Program-made: the position numbers and the translations under genes
Source: an uncultured Caldisericota bacterium
GTDB taxonomy: Bacteria > Caldisericota > Caldisericia > Cryosericales > Cryosericaceae
Direction of reading: 5' to 3'
Assembly: GCA_903871855.1 (NCBI GenBank)
Contig: CAIQIK010000049.1
Span: 1 to 64,000 of the forward strand
Length of the DNA stretch: 64,000 nt
In this document: piece after piece, positions 7,706-18,876 of the stretch
Numbering within the stretch: position 1 is the stretch's first letter
Layout: every line of letters begins with the position of its first letter
The notes under the pieces: generated by a model
The model's database searches: none
Told to the model about the DNA's origin: nothing
What the model saw: the letters and a program-made list of their open reading frames with translations, nothing else

Positions 7706-8739
7706 ATCACCCTCCTCGACTTGATCGACAGCCAGATGAGATATGGTGCCCCAAAGAGTGACAGCACGGTATTCAGCGGCACCTCCGACACACTCACCGA
7801 ACGGGCTATCAGATCTCCGACAACCACGACGGTCGCACCCATCAGCATGGTCAGAATGACGAACGTGCGGTCTGTGCGACGCGTCAGCAGACGTGCCAGG
7901 TGTGGAGAGAACAGTCCAGCGAATCCCACGACTCCGGAGGCGGCAACGTCGGTGGCGGCAAGGACGACGCTGATGAACAGCAGCAAGATCCTGGTTGTTC
8001 TCACGTTGACCCCCAGGTTCTGCGCAAAGTCGTCGCCCACGAGATACGATCGGAGAGGGCGCATCAGGCTCATGACGGCCGGTACAGCAACGATCAGCCC
8101 TGCAGCCACAACTGCCATGCCCGTTCCGGACGCCCTGTTGAGTCCCATCCAGGACCAGAAGATGGTGTTGGACAGAATGTCGGGTCGTGTCGAGACCAGG
8201 ATGGAGTACAGGGCGTTCAGCATGTAGGAGAGAGCAAGTCCCGATAGCAGAAACGCCAGCAGGTCGTGACCGATGCGTCTGCTGATGACGAGGAGCATCG
8301 CCAGAACGAGGAGGCCTCCAGTTAGTGGGGCGGCGATCATGACAGGAACGGAGGCAACCGTCCCCGCAAGGCCGAGAAGTGCGACCAGCGTGACAGCCAA
8401 CTGCGCCCCTCCCGAGACACCCAGGAGGTAGCTGTCGGCAAGCGGATTCCGGAAGGCCGTTTGCAGGAGGAAACCCGACAGTCCCAGTGATGCTCCCACC
8501 AGGACACCCAACCCGATACGCACAAGTCTCAACATCACGATCTGGCCTTCTGGTGTTCCCATGGGCACGCCCACAATAACGAGACGCAGCCCACGCAGTA
8601 CTTCGGAAGGCGTCAGACTCGCACTGCCAAAGAACACGCTGATGCCCGAAGCGACCAGAAGGACCGCGGCCGTGCCCGCAAGCACAGCGGCATCGTGTCG
8701 TCGAACCCCGGCGTCAGGGACGGGAAGCACGCTGAACAT
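7702..8739 (-). CDS. ABC importer permease, FecCD/BtuC family
   Basis: Polytopic membrane protein of 345 residues, matching the ten-helix FecCD family. Recognisable are GASLGLSGFLLQTAFRNPLADSYLLGVSGGA (shown in part: NPLADSYLLGVSGGA, near residues 115-130) and GFAGLFSPHLAR, a variant of the cytoplasmic coupling motif that contacts the ATPase. It overlaps the binding-protein gene by 26 bases at its start and the ATPase by 4 at its end, so the three form one operon. Confidence 0.92.
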   Translation of the reverse strand: MFSVLPVPDAGVRRHDAAVLAGTAAVLLVASGISVFFGSASLTPSEVLRGLRLVIVGVPMGTPEGQIVMLRLVRIGLGVLVGASLGLSGFLLQTAFRNPLADSYLLGVSGGAQLAVTLVALLGLAGTVASVPVMIAAPLTGGLLVLAMLLVISRRIGHDLLAFLLSGLALSYMLNALYSILVSTRPDILSNTIFWSWMGLNRASGTGMAVVAAGLIVAVPAVMSLMRPLRSYLVGDDFAQNLGVNVRTTRILLLFISVVLAATDVAASGVVGFAGLFSPHLARLLTRRTDRTFVILTMLMGATVVVVGDLIARSVSVSEVPLNTVLSLFGAPYLIWLSIKSRRVM

Positions 8740-10120
8740 AGTCGGCGATCAGTTCGAGACCCGTGATGATACGGGGGGATGGGCGGAAGATATAATCACC
8801 CACCATGTCATACACGTGCCCCTGCTTCACAGCGTTGACCGTGGCAAACGCGGTCCTCCCCAGGACATCGCCGGCTCCCATGCCAGATGCCACGACGATG
8901 ATGTCTGGGTTGCGGCTGATGATGAACTCTTCGGACAACACGGGCCATGGAGTATTCGTCTCATCAGCAATGTTGGATCCACCGGCGATTGAGATAAGGT
9001 CCGAGACAAATGTCCCCTTCCCGGCACTCATCAGCGGGCTGTTCCAGATCTCGACGTACACGGTCGACTTGCGAGTCAACTTCTTCGCTGCCTCGGCTAC
9101 GCGTGCAATGGACCGGTGCATCGAAAGCGCCACCTCGAACCCCCGGTCCGGAACCCCCAGAACTACTGACAGCGAACGTATGGCATCGACGATGGCAGAC
9201 AAAGACTTCGGGTCGTCGGCGTAGACCTCCCGCCCCATCTTGCGGAGACGCTCCACGACCGCAAGCGGTGTGCCGTCCGTCACAAGGATGAGGTCGGGGG
9301 ACAAGACCAGCAGCTTCTCCAGTGATGGGTTGCTGAATGCACCGATGGTCGGTATCTTCTTCGCCTGCTCCGGGAAGTCGGTGTACTCAGATGTAGCAAT
9401 GATGTTGCTGCCTTGGTCAAGTGCGAAGCAATTCTCTGCAAGATTTGGTGCCAGGGTCACGAGTCTCATCTTCCCGGCCTTCACAGGAAAGGTGTCATGT
9501 TCATAGCCCAGGACATCGCTCATGACGGACGGGATCTGAAAGACGATCGACGTGACCCCATCCCTTGTCGACGATGTCATCGTCCCACCGGATGCTGTCA
9601 CCAGGTTCTTGAGGATATCCTCCGTGAGGAACAGGACGCCGGTTTTGCCAGAGATGTACACTAGCTCCTTCCGGATTGATGTGCGATAAGAGTCGTCGAC
9701 AAGCGCCTTTGAATCAAACTCATACGCTCCTGCAACAGGTCCCAGCGCGAAATAAGCGGTGTTCTGTGATCGCTCGAATCGCACCACACCTCCTGCAGCC
9801 TCGATGAGAGCACGCATGGGGAAGGCAAGGCCGGTTCCGAGCTTGATGGGGACGAATCCCTTGGGGAAGCTGCCTGTGATACGCTTCGAGTCTGCAGTGA
9901 CGACAAACGTGGACTGACCGGCACGGATATCCAGCGAGAATTGACGCACCGAGGCACCCGAGGCAACACTACCAGCTCGTCCGGCGGGGACTGGAACCAG
10001 CATCGAACCTATGATGGCAACAAGCACAAGTGATACGATCCGTCTTCCACCTGCCGGCCTGCAACCTGCCATCCGGTCAGCATGACTCCCAATCTGGTTC
10101 CGAGATCCTGTCCTGATCAC
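8714..10120 (-). CDS. ABC importer substrate-binding protein with N-terminal stalk domain
   Basis: Extracellular binding protein of 468 residues, starting at GTG after GGAGG. A signal peptide (hydrophobic core near residues 27-42, ending around PAGRAG) is followed by a domain at about 60-200. That domain contains FVPIKLGTGLAFPMRALIEA, which resembles the copper-amine-oxidase N-terminal-like modules of Firmicutes surface proteins. From about 215 on comes a BtuF/FhuD-type binding fold (RLVTLAPNLAENCFAL, TIGAFSNPSLEKLLVLSPDLILV). Ordinary BtuF-type proteins are 270-350 residues, so the N-terminal module is an addition, perhaps a wall-binding stalk. There is no lipobox cysteine. Ligand unknown. 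Confidence 0.85.
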   Translation of the reverse strand: MIRTGSRNQIGSHADRMAGCRPAGGRRIVSLVLVAIIGSMLVPVPAGRAGSVASGASVRQFSLDIRAGQSTFVVTADSKRITGSFPKGFVPIKLGTGLAFPMRALIEAAGGVVRFERSQNTAYFALGPVAGAYEFDSKALVDDSYRTSIRKELVYISGKTGVLFLTEDILKNLVTASGGTMTSSTRDGVTSIVFQIPSVMSDVLGYEHDTFPVKAGKMRLVTLAPNLAENCFALDQGSNIIATSEYTDFPEQAKKIPTIGAFSNPSLEKLLVLSPDLILVTDGTPLAVVERLRKMGREVYADDPKSLSAIVDAIRSLSVVLGVPDRGFEVALSMHRSIARVAEAAKKLTRKSTVYVEIWNSPLMSAGKGTFVSDLISIAGGSNIADETNTPWPVLSEEFIISRNPDIIVVASGMGAGDVLGRTAFATVNAVKQGHVYDMVGDYIFRPSPRIITGLELIADYVQRASRP

Positions 10121-10448
10121 TCCAATTCCTCCACGTCATTGAGTTTTTGGTCCGGCCGCCTACGGTGAATCGCAGGGGACTCCCACTCGGCCACCGGTTG
10201 CATCCGCTTCTGAGGGCGGACCGCACTTCTCGTGCCAGACAAGCGGTCCAGTGGTGTGGGCCGGTCGTCTCGTGCCTTGGCAGGCTCCAGTATATGAGTT
10301 CCTGGCCTCTGTCAACGCTGTCATTCCCCTAAGGTAGCCATCGCATAAGAAAAGCCAGCCTGAGCGAATAGCCTGGGGCAGGCATGAATGGTCCCGGCCA
10401 TGCTTGCCCATCCAACGAAAGCTTTCACACATCGTTGCGGGCTAACGG
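10121..10448 (-). other. Structured leader region upstream of ABC importer operon
   Basis: No gene is supported here. On the minus strand a transcript from the promoter at 10289-10315 would carry about 160 bases of leader. It contains a strong stem (GGACCGC at 10218-10224 with GCGGTCC at 10243-10249) and two direct copies of GGCACGAGA (10228-10236 and 10268-10276 on the plus strand as TCTCGTGCC). I looked for the conserved blocks of the cobalamin riboswitch and did not find them. The leader may be regulatory, but I cannot name a class. Confidence 0.4.
10289..10315 (-). promoter_or_regulatory. Candidate promoter of the ABC importer operon
   Basis: The minus strand has TTGACA (10310-10315) and TATACT (10289-10294) with a 15-base spacer. 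Both boxes are near consensus, though the spacer is short. It would start transcription about 160 bases before the binding-protein start codon. Confidence 0.45.
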
Positions 10449-10477
10449 GTGACAACCCGCTCTCTTTGCCATATACT
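10449..10477 (+). promoter_or_regulatory. Promoter of the HAD-hutH-hutU operon
   Basis: GTGACA (10449-10454) and TATACT (10472-10477) are separated by exactly 17 bases. Transcription would begin about 20 bases before the GGAGGAG ribosome site of the HAD gene. Confidence 0.65.
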
Positions 10478-10504
10478 GAGCACGTAGAAGATGGAGGAGA
10501 AGAC

Positions 10505-11227
10505 GTGATACGTGCGATAAGCCTGGACTTGTGGAAGACGCTTATTCTAGACCGTGACCAGGATGAGGCCCTGCGCGACCGCATCCGGGCGGGGGCTATT
10601 CGTGAAGTCCTTGGCGAGCACGGTGTGGTCGTTTCTGAGGATGGACTCTACGAGAGTCTTCGTCACATCGACGTCTTGCGCAGAGACGTCCGTGAGATGC
10701 GCAACTGGACTCTGACATCCTCCAACCAGATCGGTTTCGTTCTGACGCAGGCTGGCGTATACCCTTCCAGGGATCTGGTCGATGCTGTCCTGCCCCGATA
10801 TGAGGCGGCGATCTTCCAGCTGATGCCTACCCTTGTCGAGCCTGACGCCCCACAGCTGCTCGCAGACCTGGCCCGGCACTACCCTCTCTCCATAACCTCC
10901 AACACGGGAAAAACGCCGGGACGGGTTCTGCTGAACGTACTGGACATGCTGAACATCCGCATGCCATTCACGCATCTCATCTTCTCGGACGAAGTCCTGT
11001 ATCTGAAACCCGACAAGGGCATCTGGAAACTGCTGATCGACGCCAATAAACTGAAGGCAGAGGAGATCGCCCATGTGGGAGACTCGTACAGCATGGACTA
11101 CAAGGGAGCCCGCGCGGCCGGCCTCCAGGCCATTCTCTTTGGACGCCAGAAGTCGTTGCCTGCAGAAACCCTCGCCATTGACTCACTCAGTGAACTCACA
11201 ACAGCTATCGAGGAGATGAACAGATGA
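10505..11227 (+). CDS. HAD-superfamily hydrolase
   Basis: A 240-residue Rossmann-like phosphatase. I set the start at the GTG 10505, five bases after GGAGGAG; the open frame continues upstream without a site. Motif I reads DLWKTL, so the nucleophilic Asp is present but the second Asp of DxD is replaced by Trp, as in a known subset of HAD proteins. Motif II is SITSNTG, motif III lysine lies in LKPDKG and motif IV is VGDSYSMDYKGARAAG. A cap domain occupies about residues 15-90. Its stop overlaps hutH by ATGA, so it is the first gene of the histidine-degradation operon. The link to that pathway is unexplained. Confidence 0.85.
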   Translation: MIRAISLDLWKTLILDRDQDEALRDRIRAGAIREVLGEHGVVVSEDGLYESLRHIDVLRRDVREMRNWTLTSSNQIGFVLTQAGVYPSRDLVDAVLPRYEAAIFQLMPTLVEPDAPQLLADLARHYPLSITSNTGKTPGRVLLNVLDMLNIRMPFTHLIFSDEVLYLKPDKGIWKLLIDANKLKAEEIAHVGDSYSMDYKGARAAGLQAILFGRQKSLPAETLAIDSLSELTTAIEEMNR

Positions 11228-12711
11228 ACATCCGTCTTACCGGTTCCAGCCTGACCTCCAGCGAAGTCGCCCGTGTCGCCCGCCAGGGTGCTGTCGTCGA
11301 ACTCGGCAAAGAAGCTGTCGAACAAATTGACTTCGCCGCTTCATTCGTCCGGCAGATCGTACAGGACGAAACCCCCATCTATGGCATCAACACAGGGTTT
11401 GGTTCTCTGTGCAATGTACACATCAGTCCCCATGACCTGGGGAAGCTGCAGGAGAACCTCATCCTGTCACACGCCGTCGGTGTCGGCCGCTGTTTCAACG
11501 AGGATGAGGCGCGGGCAACAATGCTCGTACGTGCCAATACCCTAGCCAGCGGACACTCAGGTGTTCGCCTCGAGGTACAGCAACTGCTGCTTGAGCTGCT
11601 CAACAAGCATGTCTACCCCATGATCCCCTCACAGGGGTCTCTCGGTGCATCTGGTGATCTGGCTCCTCTTGCCTCGCTGGCGCTCGTGCTCATCGGCAGG
11701 GGAACGGCGAAAGTGCACGGCGAAATCCTCCAGGGTCAGGCAATCCTCGACGCCATCGGAGCCAAGCCGGTCGTCCTGGAAGCCAAGGAAGGATTGGCCC
11801 TCATCAACGGCACTGCCGTCATGACTGGCGTAGCCGCTCTCGTCTTTGTGGATGCGCGCACACTCCTTCGTGCAGCCAACTTAGCAGCTGCCATGACCAT
11901 GGAAGCACTCCGCGCTCGTCTCGAACCCTTCGACGAACGCATCCACGATCTACGCAGGCACGCTGGGCAGGGCGCTGTTGCCAGGGACATTCTGGGTTAC
12001 GTTGCAGGCAGCAAGCTCATCGGCACGTGCGACGATATCCAGGACGCTTACAGCATCCGTTGTATGCCGCAGGTTCATGGCGCCGTCTCCGATACCGTCG
12101 ACTTCGTGGAAAATGTGCTGCTCAACGAGCTTAATGCGGTCACAGACAATCCCCTCCTGTTTCCTGCCGACGGAGACGTCCTGTCGGGCGGGAACTTCCA
12201 TGGCGAGCCCGTGGCCCTGGCCATGGATTACCTCGGCATTGCACTAGCGGAACTGGCAAGCATCAGCGAACGGCGCACCAACCGGCTGCTGAACCCCGCC
12301 CTCAACCGAGGGCTGCCGGCATTCCTGACGCGCGACGCAGGCCTTAACTCCGGCCTCATGATCGCCCAGTATACGCAGGCCGCCCTGGTCTCCGAGAACA
12401 AGGTACTGGCGCACCCCGCTTCCGTAGACAGCATACCGGTTTCCGCCGACCAGGAGGATCACGTGAGCATGGGCACTATCTCTGCGCGCAAGGCCCGCTC
12501 CATTGCGGACAACGTGGCAACTGTAGTCGCCATCGAGCTGCTGGCAGCCTATCAGGCTGTCAACATCCTTGACGGCGAAGACAAGCTCGGCCTGGCGACC
12601 AGCAAGCTCTTCGCACAGCTCAGAAAATGCGTGCCACCCATGAATGGCGACCGCATATTCATCGAAGACATCAACGCCGTACGAGCCCTGATTCGCAGCA
12701 ACGCAGTCTGA
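11224..12711 (+). CDS. hutH: Histidine ammonia-lyase
   Basis: Converts L-histidine to urocanate and ammonia, the first step of histidine degradation. The 495-residue protein carries the MIO-forming Ala-Ser-Gly triad at 142-144 inside [12 protein letters not shown], and the catalytic tyrosine of the YGINTGFG motif at 53. Later signatures [17 protein letters not shown] and [11 protein letters not shown] are all family-typical. It overlaps the HAD gene by four bases and precedes hutU by 13. Confidence 0.97.
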   Translation: MNIRLTGSSLTSSEVARVARQGAVVELGKEAVEQIDFAASFVRQIVQDETPIYGINTGFGSLCNVHISPHDLGKLQENLILSHAVGVGRCFNEDEARATMLVRANTLASGHSGVRLEVQQLLLELLNKHVYPMIPSQGSLGASGDLAPLASLALVLIGRGTAKVHGEILQGQAILDAIGAKPVVLEAKEGLALINGTAVMTGVAALVFVDARTLLRAANLAAAMTMEALRARLEPFDERIHDLRRHAGQGAVARDILGYVAGSKLIGTCDDIQDAYSIRCMPQVHGAVSDTVDFVENVLLNELNAVTDNPLLFPADGDVLSGGNFHGEPVALAMDYLGIALAELASISERRTNRLLNPALNRGLPAFLTRDAGLNSGLMIAQYTQAALVSENKVLAHPASVDSIPVSADQEDHVSMGTISARKARSIADNVATVVAIELLAAYQAVNILDGEDKLGLATSKLFAQLRKCVPPMNGDRIFIEDINAVRALIRSNAV

Positions 12712-12724
12712 CAGGAGGAACAAT

Positions 12725-14371
<1,647 letters not shown>

Positions 14372-14383
14372 GAGGTTCGGCCC

Positions 14384-15070
14384 GTGCAGAAGAAACTCAA
14401 CTACATCGACCTGATACGCACGCGTCATTCGACACGCGACTACGAGCAGCACACGTTGACTGACGCCGACAAGACTCAGATCATGGCGGCAGTCGCTGGA
14501 GCAGTCCCCCTCGATAGCACCATTCATCTCGACTGGCAGATCGCCGACCGTTCTCCCATGAGAAGCAGCGGCCTCCTGTACGCAGAGTGCGGTACGTCAG
14601 ATGAGGAACTGGTGGAATACGGCTACCGAGGCGAGCAGTTCGTACTCACTCTCCTCGCGGATGGATGGGGGACGTGCTGGTATGGCATGGCACACATGCC
14701 CGGCAGCCCCTGCTCGATCATTTTTGGCAGGCCCGGCGCGCGAGGGGCACGATCAGCGTTCGTGGGAGCCCTGTCACGCGGGTACATGCGGAAGCCACTG
14801 GAACAGCTGGTCACGGATGGCATCCCCGAACATTCGTCACCACTGGTGCGTACTGTCCTGGAGTCCGCCCGCCTTGCCCCTTCTGCCATGAACCGCCAAG
14901 CCTGGAACTTCGAAGTCACATCAGACGCACGAGTCATCATCAAAGGTGACACCGATCGTTTCCCAGACCTCGGCATCTGCTTGGCAAATGCCATGGTCAC
15001 TGCGCGCCAGCTGGCAGGCGCCGCAACGGTCACTCGCCTGGACACCGGTGCATACAGCGTCTCCTGGTGA
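14384..15070 (+). CDS. Nitroreductase-like flavoprotein (TM1586-type)
   Basis: A 228-residue protein starting at GTG behind TAGGAGG, 12 bases after hutU. The N-terminal RTRHSTRDYEQHTLT is a variant of the RRSIRxY opening of FMN-binding nitroreductases. The central GEQFVLTLLADGWGTCWYG and the later SARLAPSAMNRQAWNFEV fit the internally duplicated TM1586 subgroup. It probably binds FMN and reduces an unknown electron acceptor. The position suggests co-transcription with hutHU, though a role in histidine use is not evident. Confidence 0.72.
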   Translation: MQKKLNYIDLIRTRHSTRDYEQHTLTDADKTQIMAAVAGAVPLDSTIHLDWQIADRSPMRSSGLLYAECGTSDEELVEYGYRGEQFVLTLLADGWGTCWYGMAHMPGSPCSIIFGRPGARGARSAFVGALSRGYMRKPLEQLVTDGIPEHSSPLVRTVLESARLAPSAMNRQAWNFEVTSDARVIIKGDTDRFPDLGICLANAMVTARQLAGAATVTRLDTGAYSVSW

Positions 15071-15109
15071 ACACACCGGCATGATCCTGCTGAGGGGCAT
15101 GATGGCCAG

Positions 15110-16831
15110 ATGAAACGCTTGTTCCGGGAAAGCAGGGCACTGATGTGGCTGTTTGTAGCTGCTGCGCTGTGTGCCATCACCGTTTCTGTCACGACCGTCG
15201 CATTTGCAGATATTCTCGGGCGAGCATTGTCTTCGATCATGCGTGGGACGCCGTTTGAGACGACGTGGCTGATCGTCCGCCTGGGGATACTGACCGGCAT
15301 CGTTGCTGTTTCAGCAGTCTTCGCCCGCAAGCTTCTAAGCAGTCAGTTCAGTGAGCGCCTGCAGGCGCGACTGCGCCAGCGCATCGCAGTTCGTCTGACG
15401 CACGCCACGGCTGCGGCGATGCACAGCAGGCATTCGGGCGAGATCGTCTCCAGAATGTCCAGCGACATGGTCCTTATGGAACAGTTCCTCAAGAATGACG
15501 CTCTGCAGCTTGTCGTTCAAACGCTGACTGCTGTCCTGGCTGCAACCTACATGCTCACGCACAACTGGTTCCTCACGCTTGTGTCGATCGCAGGCACTCC
15601 TGTCCTCCTGTTCGTGGCATCAGCCCTTACCAAGCCGCTCGGCCCACTGAGTACGGCGTCCCAGGCAGCACTGGGCCAAGCGAGTGTCACGGCACAGGAG
15701 GCGATGGCTGGAGCAGAAGTCGTCCGGGCACTGAATATGACAGGTGTACTTTCACAACGACTTGAACGCAGTCTTGACCAGTGGTTGACTCATTCGATCG
15801 CTACCGGTCGTCAGGTTGCGAAACTCTATTCCGCTGGTACGGCACTGTCGCTGACTCCTTTTGTCGTCGTTTTCTCGGTGGGTGGATATATGGCACTGAC
15901 CGGTCGTCTCGAATTCGGGCTGCTTATCGCATTCGTACAGCTGATCAACTACCTGTCGTTTCCTGTGCAGGAAATGCCACGTCTTCTCGGACAGATGAAA
16001 ACCGAGGCTGCGGCTGCGGAGCGCGTGCTGGACCTGCTTAATTTGCCAGTCGAGCGTCTGGGCGGTGACCTCGGTACCGTGGACACAGACTGCCTGATCG
16101 AACTCGCGAACGTTACGTTTACATACCCTGGAACACAGAATGCACAGCTCCAGGATGTCTCCCTGCAAGTCAGAAGAGGTCAGAAGGTAGCTTTCGTAGG
16201 TGGCAGCGGATCCGGAAAATCCACAGTACTTCGGCTGATTGCCGGAGACTATGAACCGGATACGGGCGACGTCATCGTCGGAGGAATGTCCACAAGGTCC
16301 TGGTCGCTCAACGCTCTCAGGAGAACGATGAGCATTGTCGATCAGGACACGTTTCTCTTTGACGACAGCATCATTTCCAACGTTCAGGCAGGACGCCTCG
16401 ACGCACACCCGCAAGAGATCCAAGAGGCACTGGACACCGCCGAATCAGGGTTTGTCCAGGACTTGCCGAATGGGATCGACATGCCTGTCGGCGAAGCAGG
16501 CGGCCGCATCTCAGGGGGACAACGTCAGCGTATCGCTTTGGCACGAGCGTTTGTGAGAAACGCCCCGATCCTGATCCTCGATGAGGCTACATCAGCTCTG
16601 GACAACAACCTGGAACGCAAGGTCTATGCGAACATGCTGGACGGGTATCCGGACAAGACCATCCTTGCAGTGGCACACCGATTGACAACTATCAGGGATT
16701 CCGACGTCATCGTCGTGTTTGACGCCGGGCGCGTCGTCGAACATGGAACACATGAAGAACTGCTGGCCGCCGCCGGCCAGTATGCCACTCTCTGGAACCT
16801 GCAGCAGTCGCAGGAGAGTTCACATGAGTAG
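15110..16831 (+). CDS. ABC exporter half-transporter, subunit 1
   Basis: Fused membrane-ATPase protein of 573 residues of the MsbA/LmrA/multidrug group. Six membrane helices occupy roughly 10-300. The nucleotide-binding domain has Walker A GGSGSGKST, a signature ISGGQRQR, Walker B LILDEATSALD and the switch histidine in VAHRL. It ends by overlapping the next ABC gene by 8 bases, so the two subunits are coupled and probably form a heterodimer. It starts 39 bases after the nitroreductase gene and may share the hut promoter. Substrate unknown. Confidence 0.92.
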   Translation: MKRLFRESRALMWLFVAAALCAITVSVTTVAFADILGRALSSIMRGTPFETTWLIVRLGILTGIVAVSAVFARKLLSSQFSERLQARLRQRIAVRLTHATAAAMHSRHSGEIVSRMSSDMVLMEQFLKNDALQLVVQTLTAVLAATYMLTHNWFLTLVSIAGTPVLLFVASALTKPLGPLSTASQAALGQASVTAQEAMAGAEVVRALNMTGVLSQRLERSLDQWLTHSIATGRQVAKLYSAGTALSLTPFVVVFSVGGYMALTGRLEFGLLIAFVQLINYLSFPVQEMPRLLGQMKTEAAAAERVLDLLNLPVERLGGDLGTVDTDCLIELANVTFTYPGTQNAQLQDVSLQVRRGQKVAFVGGSGSGKSTVLRLIAGDYEPDTGDVIVGGMSTRSWSLNALRRTMSIVDQDTFLFDDSIISNVQAGRLDAHPQEIQEALDTAESGFVQDLPNGIDMPVGEAGGRISGGQRQRIALARAFVRNAPILILDEATSALDNNLERKVYANMLDGYPDKTILAVAHRLTTIRDSDVIVVFDAGRVVEHGTHEELLAAAGQYATLWNLQQSQESSHE

Positions 16832-18572
16832 CTGGAAGACTCTGCGCAGGCTGCTGAGCTACACGGGCGACGCCAAGGCTCAATACGCCTCTGGCATCGC
16901 AGGTCTGGGGCTCATCAACCTAGGGTTGAACGCCTTCTTTGCGGCTGCGCTTGCCCTCTTTGCCGACAGCCTCATGAAAAAGGATCGCATCCTGCTGACC
17001 AGGTCAGTCCTGCTGTTCATCGCTGTCGGCGTTCTTGCGACAATAGCGATCCTGTTCGCCGGGCGTGCCCTCGTCGTCGGAGCCGACAGAACCGAGCGCC
17101 ATGTGCGCAGTGCTGCGTTTGCTGCCGCAAACGCCATGCCCGTTAGTGACCTGGAGCGTCTCAACCCAGGAGATGTCCTTTCGCGCATCAACAACGATGT
17201 GGCTGAAGTCGGCAAGATGTACAGACAGACGATGCAGCTCTTCTCCAACCTGGCAGTAGGCGGCGTCGGATCGGTCATCGTCGTCCTCGCCATCGACTGG
17301 CGCACCGGATTGCTGATCGTCGCTGTCTCGTCCCTCATGCTGCTCCTGACGCTGCCCATTCTTGGACCGCTGAGGAGACATGCTACCGGCGTGCAGGAGA
17401 AGAAAGCTGAACTCCTGGGGGATATTGGGCAGATGGCGCGAGGAAACTCTGTCATACGCTCGTATGGGTTGTCCGAATGGATCAGCGGCAAATTCCTTGG
17501 ACACAGTCTTGCCCAGCGCCGCGAAGCCCTGCGGCTTGGATCATATGAAGCAGCTCGCGCAGCCACTGACAACATGAGCGATATTGTGTTTATCGCCCTC
17601 ATAGCCTATGGCGCGTACCGTGCAACTCTGGACCATTCGTTTCTGCCCAGACTCGCAGCGCTCACACAGATGACGAACGAGGTCACGATGCTCTTTACGC
17701 AACTGTCTGGCTTGTTGGGTGACCTGCAGGTCAAGCTAGCCGCAGGCACCCGGGTGCTTCAGCTGATCGACGCACCGTCTGAGCCGGACTTCGTCGGCAT
17801 GCCCGGTGTACCAGCGCAGACACCGGTGGATCCAAGTCTGCACGTCGGCGATCTGGCCTTCGGGTACGCGAGCAACGCCGAAGACACGGTGCGAGGAATC
17901 AGCTTCTCAGTGCACAAGGGGCAGACAGTCGCCTTCGTTGGGCCGTCCGGCGGCGGAAAAAGCACCCTGTTCAAGCTTCTGCTGGGTCTTTATGCACCAA
18001 CGCGCGGAATGATTGCGATCGAGGGCAGCTCTATCTACAATGAGAGGCTCGTCGACTGGCGCAGGCACTTCGCCTACGTACCACAGAACGCCTTCGTCTT
18101 CAGTGACACCGTCTATGCCAACATCGTCGGCGGCATGCCAGACCCCGGCCTACAGGAGGTCGAGAGAGCGGCACGGGCTGCCAACGCTCATGACTTCATC
18201 ATGCAGCTGCCAGACGGGTACCAGACCGTGCTCGAGGAGTCGGGGCGGAACCTCAGCGGCGGCGAGAAGCAGCGCATCGCTATTGCTCGAGCCATACTTC
18301 AGAATGCTCCCGTGCTACTGCTCGACGAAGCCACGTCCGCCCTCGACGCCGAGAACGAACAGCAGGTCCAGGAGGCGCTCGAGCGGCTGATGAAGGGACG
18401 TACGACACTGGTCATCGCTCATCGACTCTCCACAATCCAGAATGCCGATACCATCTACTACCTGGAAGACGGTTGCCTTGTCGAACAGGGAACGCATCAG
18501 GACCTGATGGCTCAACCACAAAGCAGATACAGGTCTCTCGTCGAAGCAGGTCTCAGAACGCAAACCGTCTAG
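16824..18572 (+). CDS. ABC exporter half-transporter, subunit 2
   Basis: The second membrane-ATPase subunit, 582 residues. I set the start at the ATG 16824, inside the end of subunit 1 and preceded by CAGGAGAG; the frame is open further upstream but only as overlap. The ATPase domain has GPSGGGKST, LSGGEKQR, LLLDEATSALD and IAHRL, so both sites look catalytically competent in Walker B. Sequence differs clearly from subunit 1, consistent with a heterodimeric exporter. Confidence 0.92.
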   Translation: MSSWKTLRRLLSYTGDAKAQYASGIAGLGLINLGLNAFFAAALALFADSLMKKDRILLTRSVLLFIAVGVLATIAILFAGRALVVGADRTERHVRSAAFAAANAMPVSDLERLNPGDVLSRINNDVAEVGKMYRQTMQLFSNLAVGGVGSVIVVLAIDWRTGLLIVAVSSLMLLLTLPILGPLRRHATGVQEKKAELLGDIGQMARGNSVIRSYGLSEWISGKFLGHSLAQRREALRLGSYEAARAATDNMSDIVFIALIAYGAYRATLDHSFLPRLAALTQMTNEVTMLFTQLSGLLGDLQVKLAAGTRVLQLIDAPSEPDFVGMPGVPAQTPVDPSLHVGDLAFGYASNAEDTVRGISFSVHKGQTVAFVGPSGGGKSTLFKLLLGLYAPTRGMIAIEGSSIYNERLVDWRRHFAYVPQNAFVFSDTVYANIVGGMPDPGLQEVERAARAANAHDFIMQLPDGYQTVLEESGRNLSGGEKQRIAIARAILQNAPVLLLDEATSALDAENEQQVQEALERLMKGRTTLVIAHRLSTIQNADTIYYLEDGCLVEQGTHQDLMAQPQSRYRSLVEAGLRTQTV

Positions 18573-18648
18573 GCCTATGAGAGCCTGGTTGGCGGCGGCG
18601 AGCCTTCGTCATTCCAGGGAACCATTGAATGTGAGCTGGCATAACGAC

Positions 18649-18876
18649 TCACGGAATGAGGGCGTCGACACCTATCTCGCAGGGAGACAGCCAGTGCAGA
18701 GAAAATGGAGAAGGCGCAAGTCCTGGTTTTGTCCCGGACTTGCGCCTTTCCATCTTGGATGCCATCCACAGCTTCTGCTGTTTCTGAAGGTGCCGGATCC
18801 TCGCTGGCTTGCTCCGTGTCCGGCGGTTCCTCTCGATGGGCCGCGCGGCCTTCTTCATCATGCTGTCCTCGTTCAT
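18649..18876 (-). CDS. Doubtful small basic protein
   Basis: A 75-codon minus-strand frame starts at an ATG six bases behind a perfect AGGAGG. The predicted peptide is very basic at its start (many Arg and Lys in residues 7-50) and has no recognised family. Against it, the exporter terminator hairpin (18711-18748) lies inside the frame and the C-terminal third looks non-coding. It may be a nucleic-acid-binding peptide or simply chance. Confidence 0.25.
   Translation of the reverse strand: MNEDSMMKKAARPIERNRRTRSKPARIRHLQKQQKLWMASKMERRKSGTKPGLAPSPFSLHWLSPCEIGVDALIP
18711..18753 (+). terminator. Terminator of the hut/ABC exporter operon
   Basis: AAGGCGCAAGTCC and GGACTTGCGCCTT form a perfect 13-base stem with a 12-base loop, followed by TTTCC. 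It lies 140 bases past the exporter stop. It is symmetric enough to work weakly on the other strand too. Confidence 0.8.

Noticed and set aside
10165-10200. tRNA-like stretch on the minus strand (GGTGGCCGAGTGG followed later by ACCA)
   Set aside because: It resembles the D-arm of a Ser/Leu tRNA, but no acceptor pairing, anticodon arm or T-loop can be arranged; the distance to the would-be CCA end is only about 50 bases.
10121-10315. Cobalamin riboswitch upstream of the ABC importer
   Set aside because: I looked for the conserved B12-box blocks on both strands and did not find them; only an unnamed structured leader is claimed.
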